Below, in pieces: positions 63,827 through 64,000 of a stretch of 64,000 nt of DNA; position 1 is the stretch's first letter, and every line of letters begins with the position of its first letter. The notes under the pieces were generated by a model. That model ran no database searches. It was not told where the DNA came from and worked only from the letters and a program-made list of their open reading frames with translations. Source of the stretch: Mycobacteroides franklinii (lineage in GTDB: Bacteria > Actinomycetota > Actinomycetes > Mycobacteriales > Mycobacteriaceae); the NCBI RefSeq assembly GCF_002013895.1, contig NZ_MAFQ01000009.1, forward strand, positions 239,279 to 303,278, in the 5' to 3' direction. Both the position numbers and the translations under genes were made by a program.

Positions 63827-64000
63827 TCACCCGGCGCGCCGGACTCGTTCGCAGCGCCGATGGGTCACCTTCTCGGATTGCTTCTCGTTGAGTTTGGCTA
63901 CTACGTCGTCGTAGGCGTAGAGCTTCTTGCAGCCCGGCGTCCAGGTCTGGTAACGCTGCCCGTCGGCGTGTAGGTAGGACCGTGGCGCTACCCGGCCGGG
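63827..64000 (-). CDS. Partial CDS at the right edge (3' end)
   Basis: The minus-strand frame has no stop until the TGA at 63829-63827 and runs off the window. The end reads YQTWTPGCKKLYAYDDVVAKL and RCERVRRAG. It resembles the 34-codon fragment at 59502-59603. The gene is upstream of the 1081-residue gene on the same strand and is probably part of the same mobile operon. Its function cannot be named from this fragment. Confidence 0.5.
   Translation of the reverse strand, partial: PGRVAPRSYLHADGQRYQTWTPGCKKLYAYDDVVAKLNEKQSEKVTHRRCERVRRAG

Overview
This window is a high-GC chromosome segment from a mycobacterium, most likely a rapid grower of the Mycobacteroides (abscessus/chelonae) type. The evidence is the FAS-II cluster fabD-acpM-kasA-accD6, a mycothiol-dependent formaldehyde dehydrogenase, a UspABC-like sugar importer beside tldD/pmbA, a fused ECF importer like Rv2325c/Rv2326c, and frequent GTG starts. 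Gene names come from recognising protein families by eye; no database search was run.

Layout. 0.2-4.3 kb: mycolate elongation operon with only one Kas gene between acpM and accD6. 4.3-6.8 kb: a hydrolase, then the scar of a deletion that removed the 5' halves of a divergent oxidoreductase/TetR pair, then small conserved genes. 7-13 kb: serine hydrolase, mscR, a Tat lipoprotein amidohydrolase, a membrane diguanylate cyclase and a flavin monooxygenase. 13-19 kb: a thiolase and acyl-CoA dehydrogenase controlled by a divergent TetR with a visible operator, a second TetR, a carotenoid oxygenase, and a MarR/quinone-reductase pair with two matching operators. 20-30 kb: glycogen phosphorylase, a DinB-like protein, isochorismatase-like hydrolase, acyl-CoA dehydrogenase, an ABC-F ATPase with an attenuator-like leader, a VanX-like dipeptidase, a catalase/cytochrome b561 pair and a GH16 glucanase. 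30-36 kb: a small membrane protein pair, a second diguanylate cyclase with a coupled small ORF, an arylsulfatase and a secreted MPT64-like protein.

35.9-40 kb is an AT-richer insert next to tRNA-Met. It holds one large gene joining a PD-(D/E)XK nuclease-like domain to a STAND-like P-loop ATPase (a candidate anti-phage gene) and an IS481-type element with a 17-bp target duplication, inserted in the loop of a hairpin that includes the tRNA 3' end. 40-54 kb returns to core genes: a DUF4173 protein with a two-component system, pmbA-tldD, uspABC (interrupted by an antisense membrane gene), the ECF importer and a VIT-family transporter.

54.8-64 kb is a patchwork of small secreted, regulatory and stress genes that grades into mobile-element material: an HNH endonuclease pseudogene, LGFP and CsbD proteins, a duplicated gene fragment, and a 1081-residue multi-pass protein ending in a lytic-transglycosylase-like domain, typical of conjugation machinery. 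One gene is cut by the right edge.
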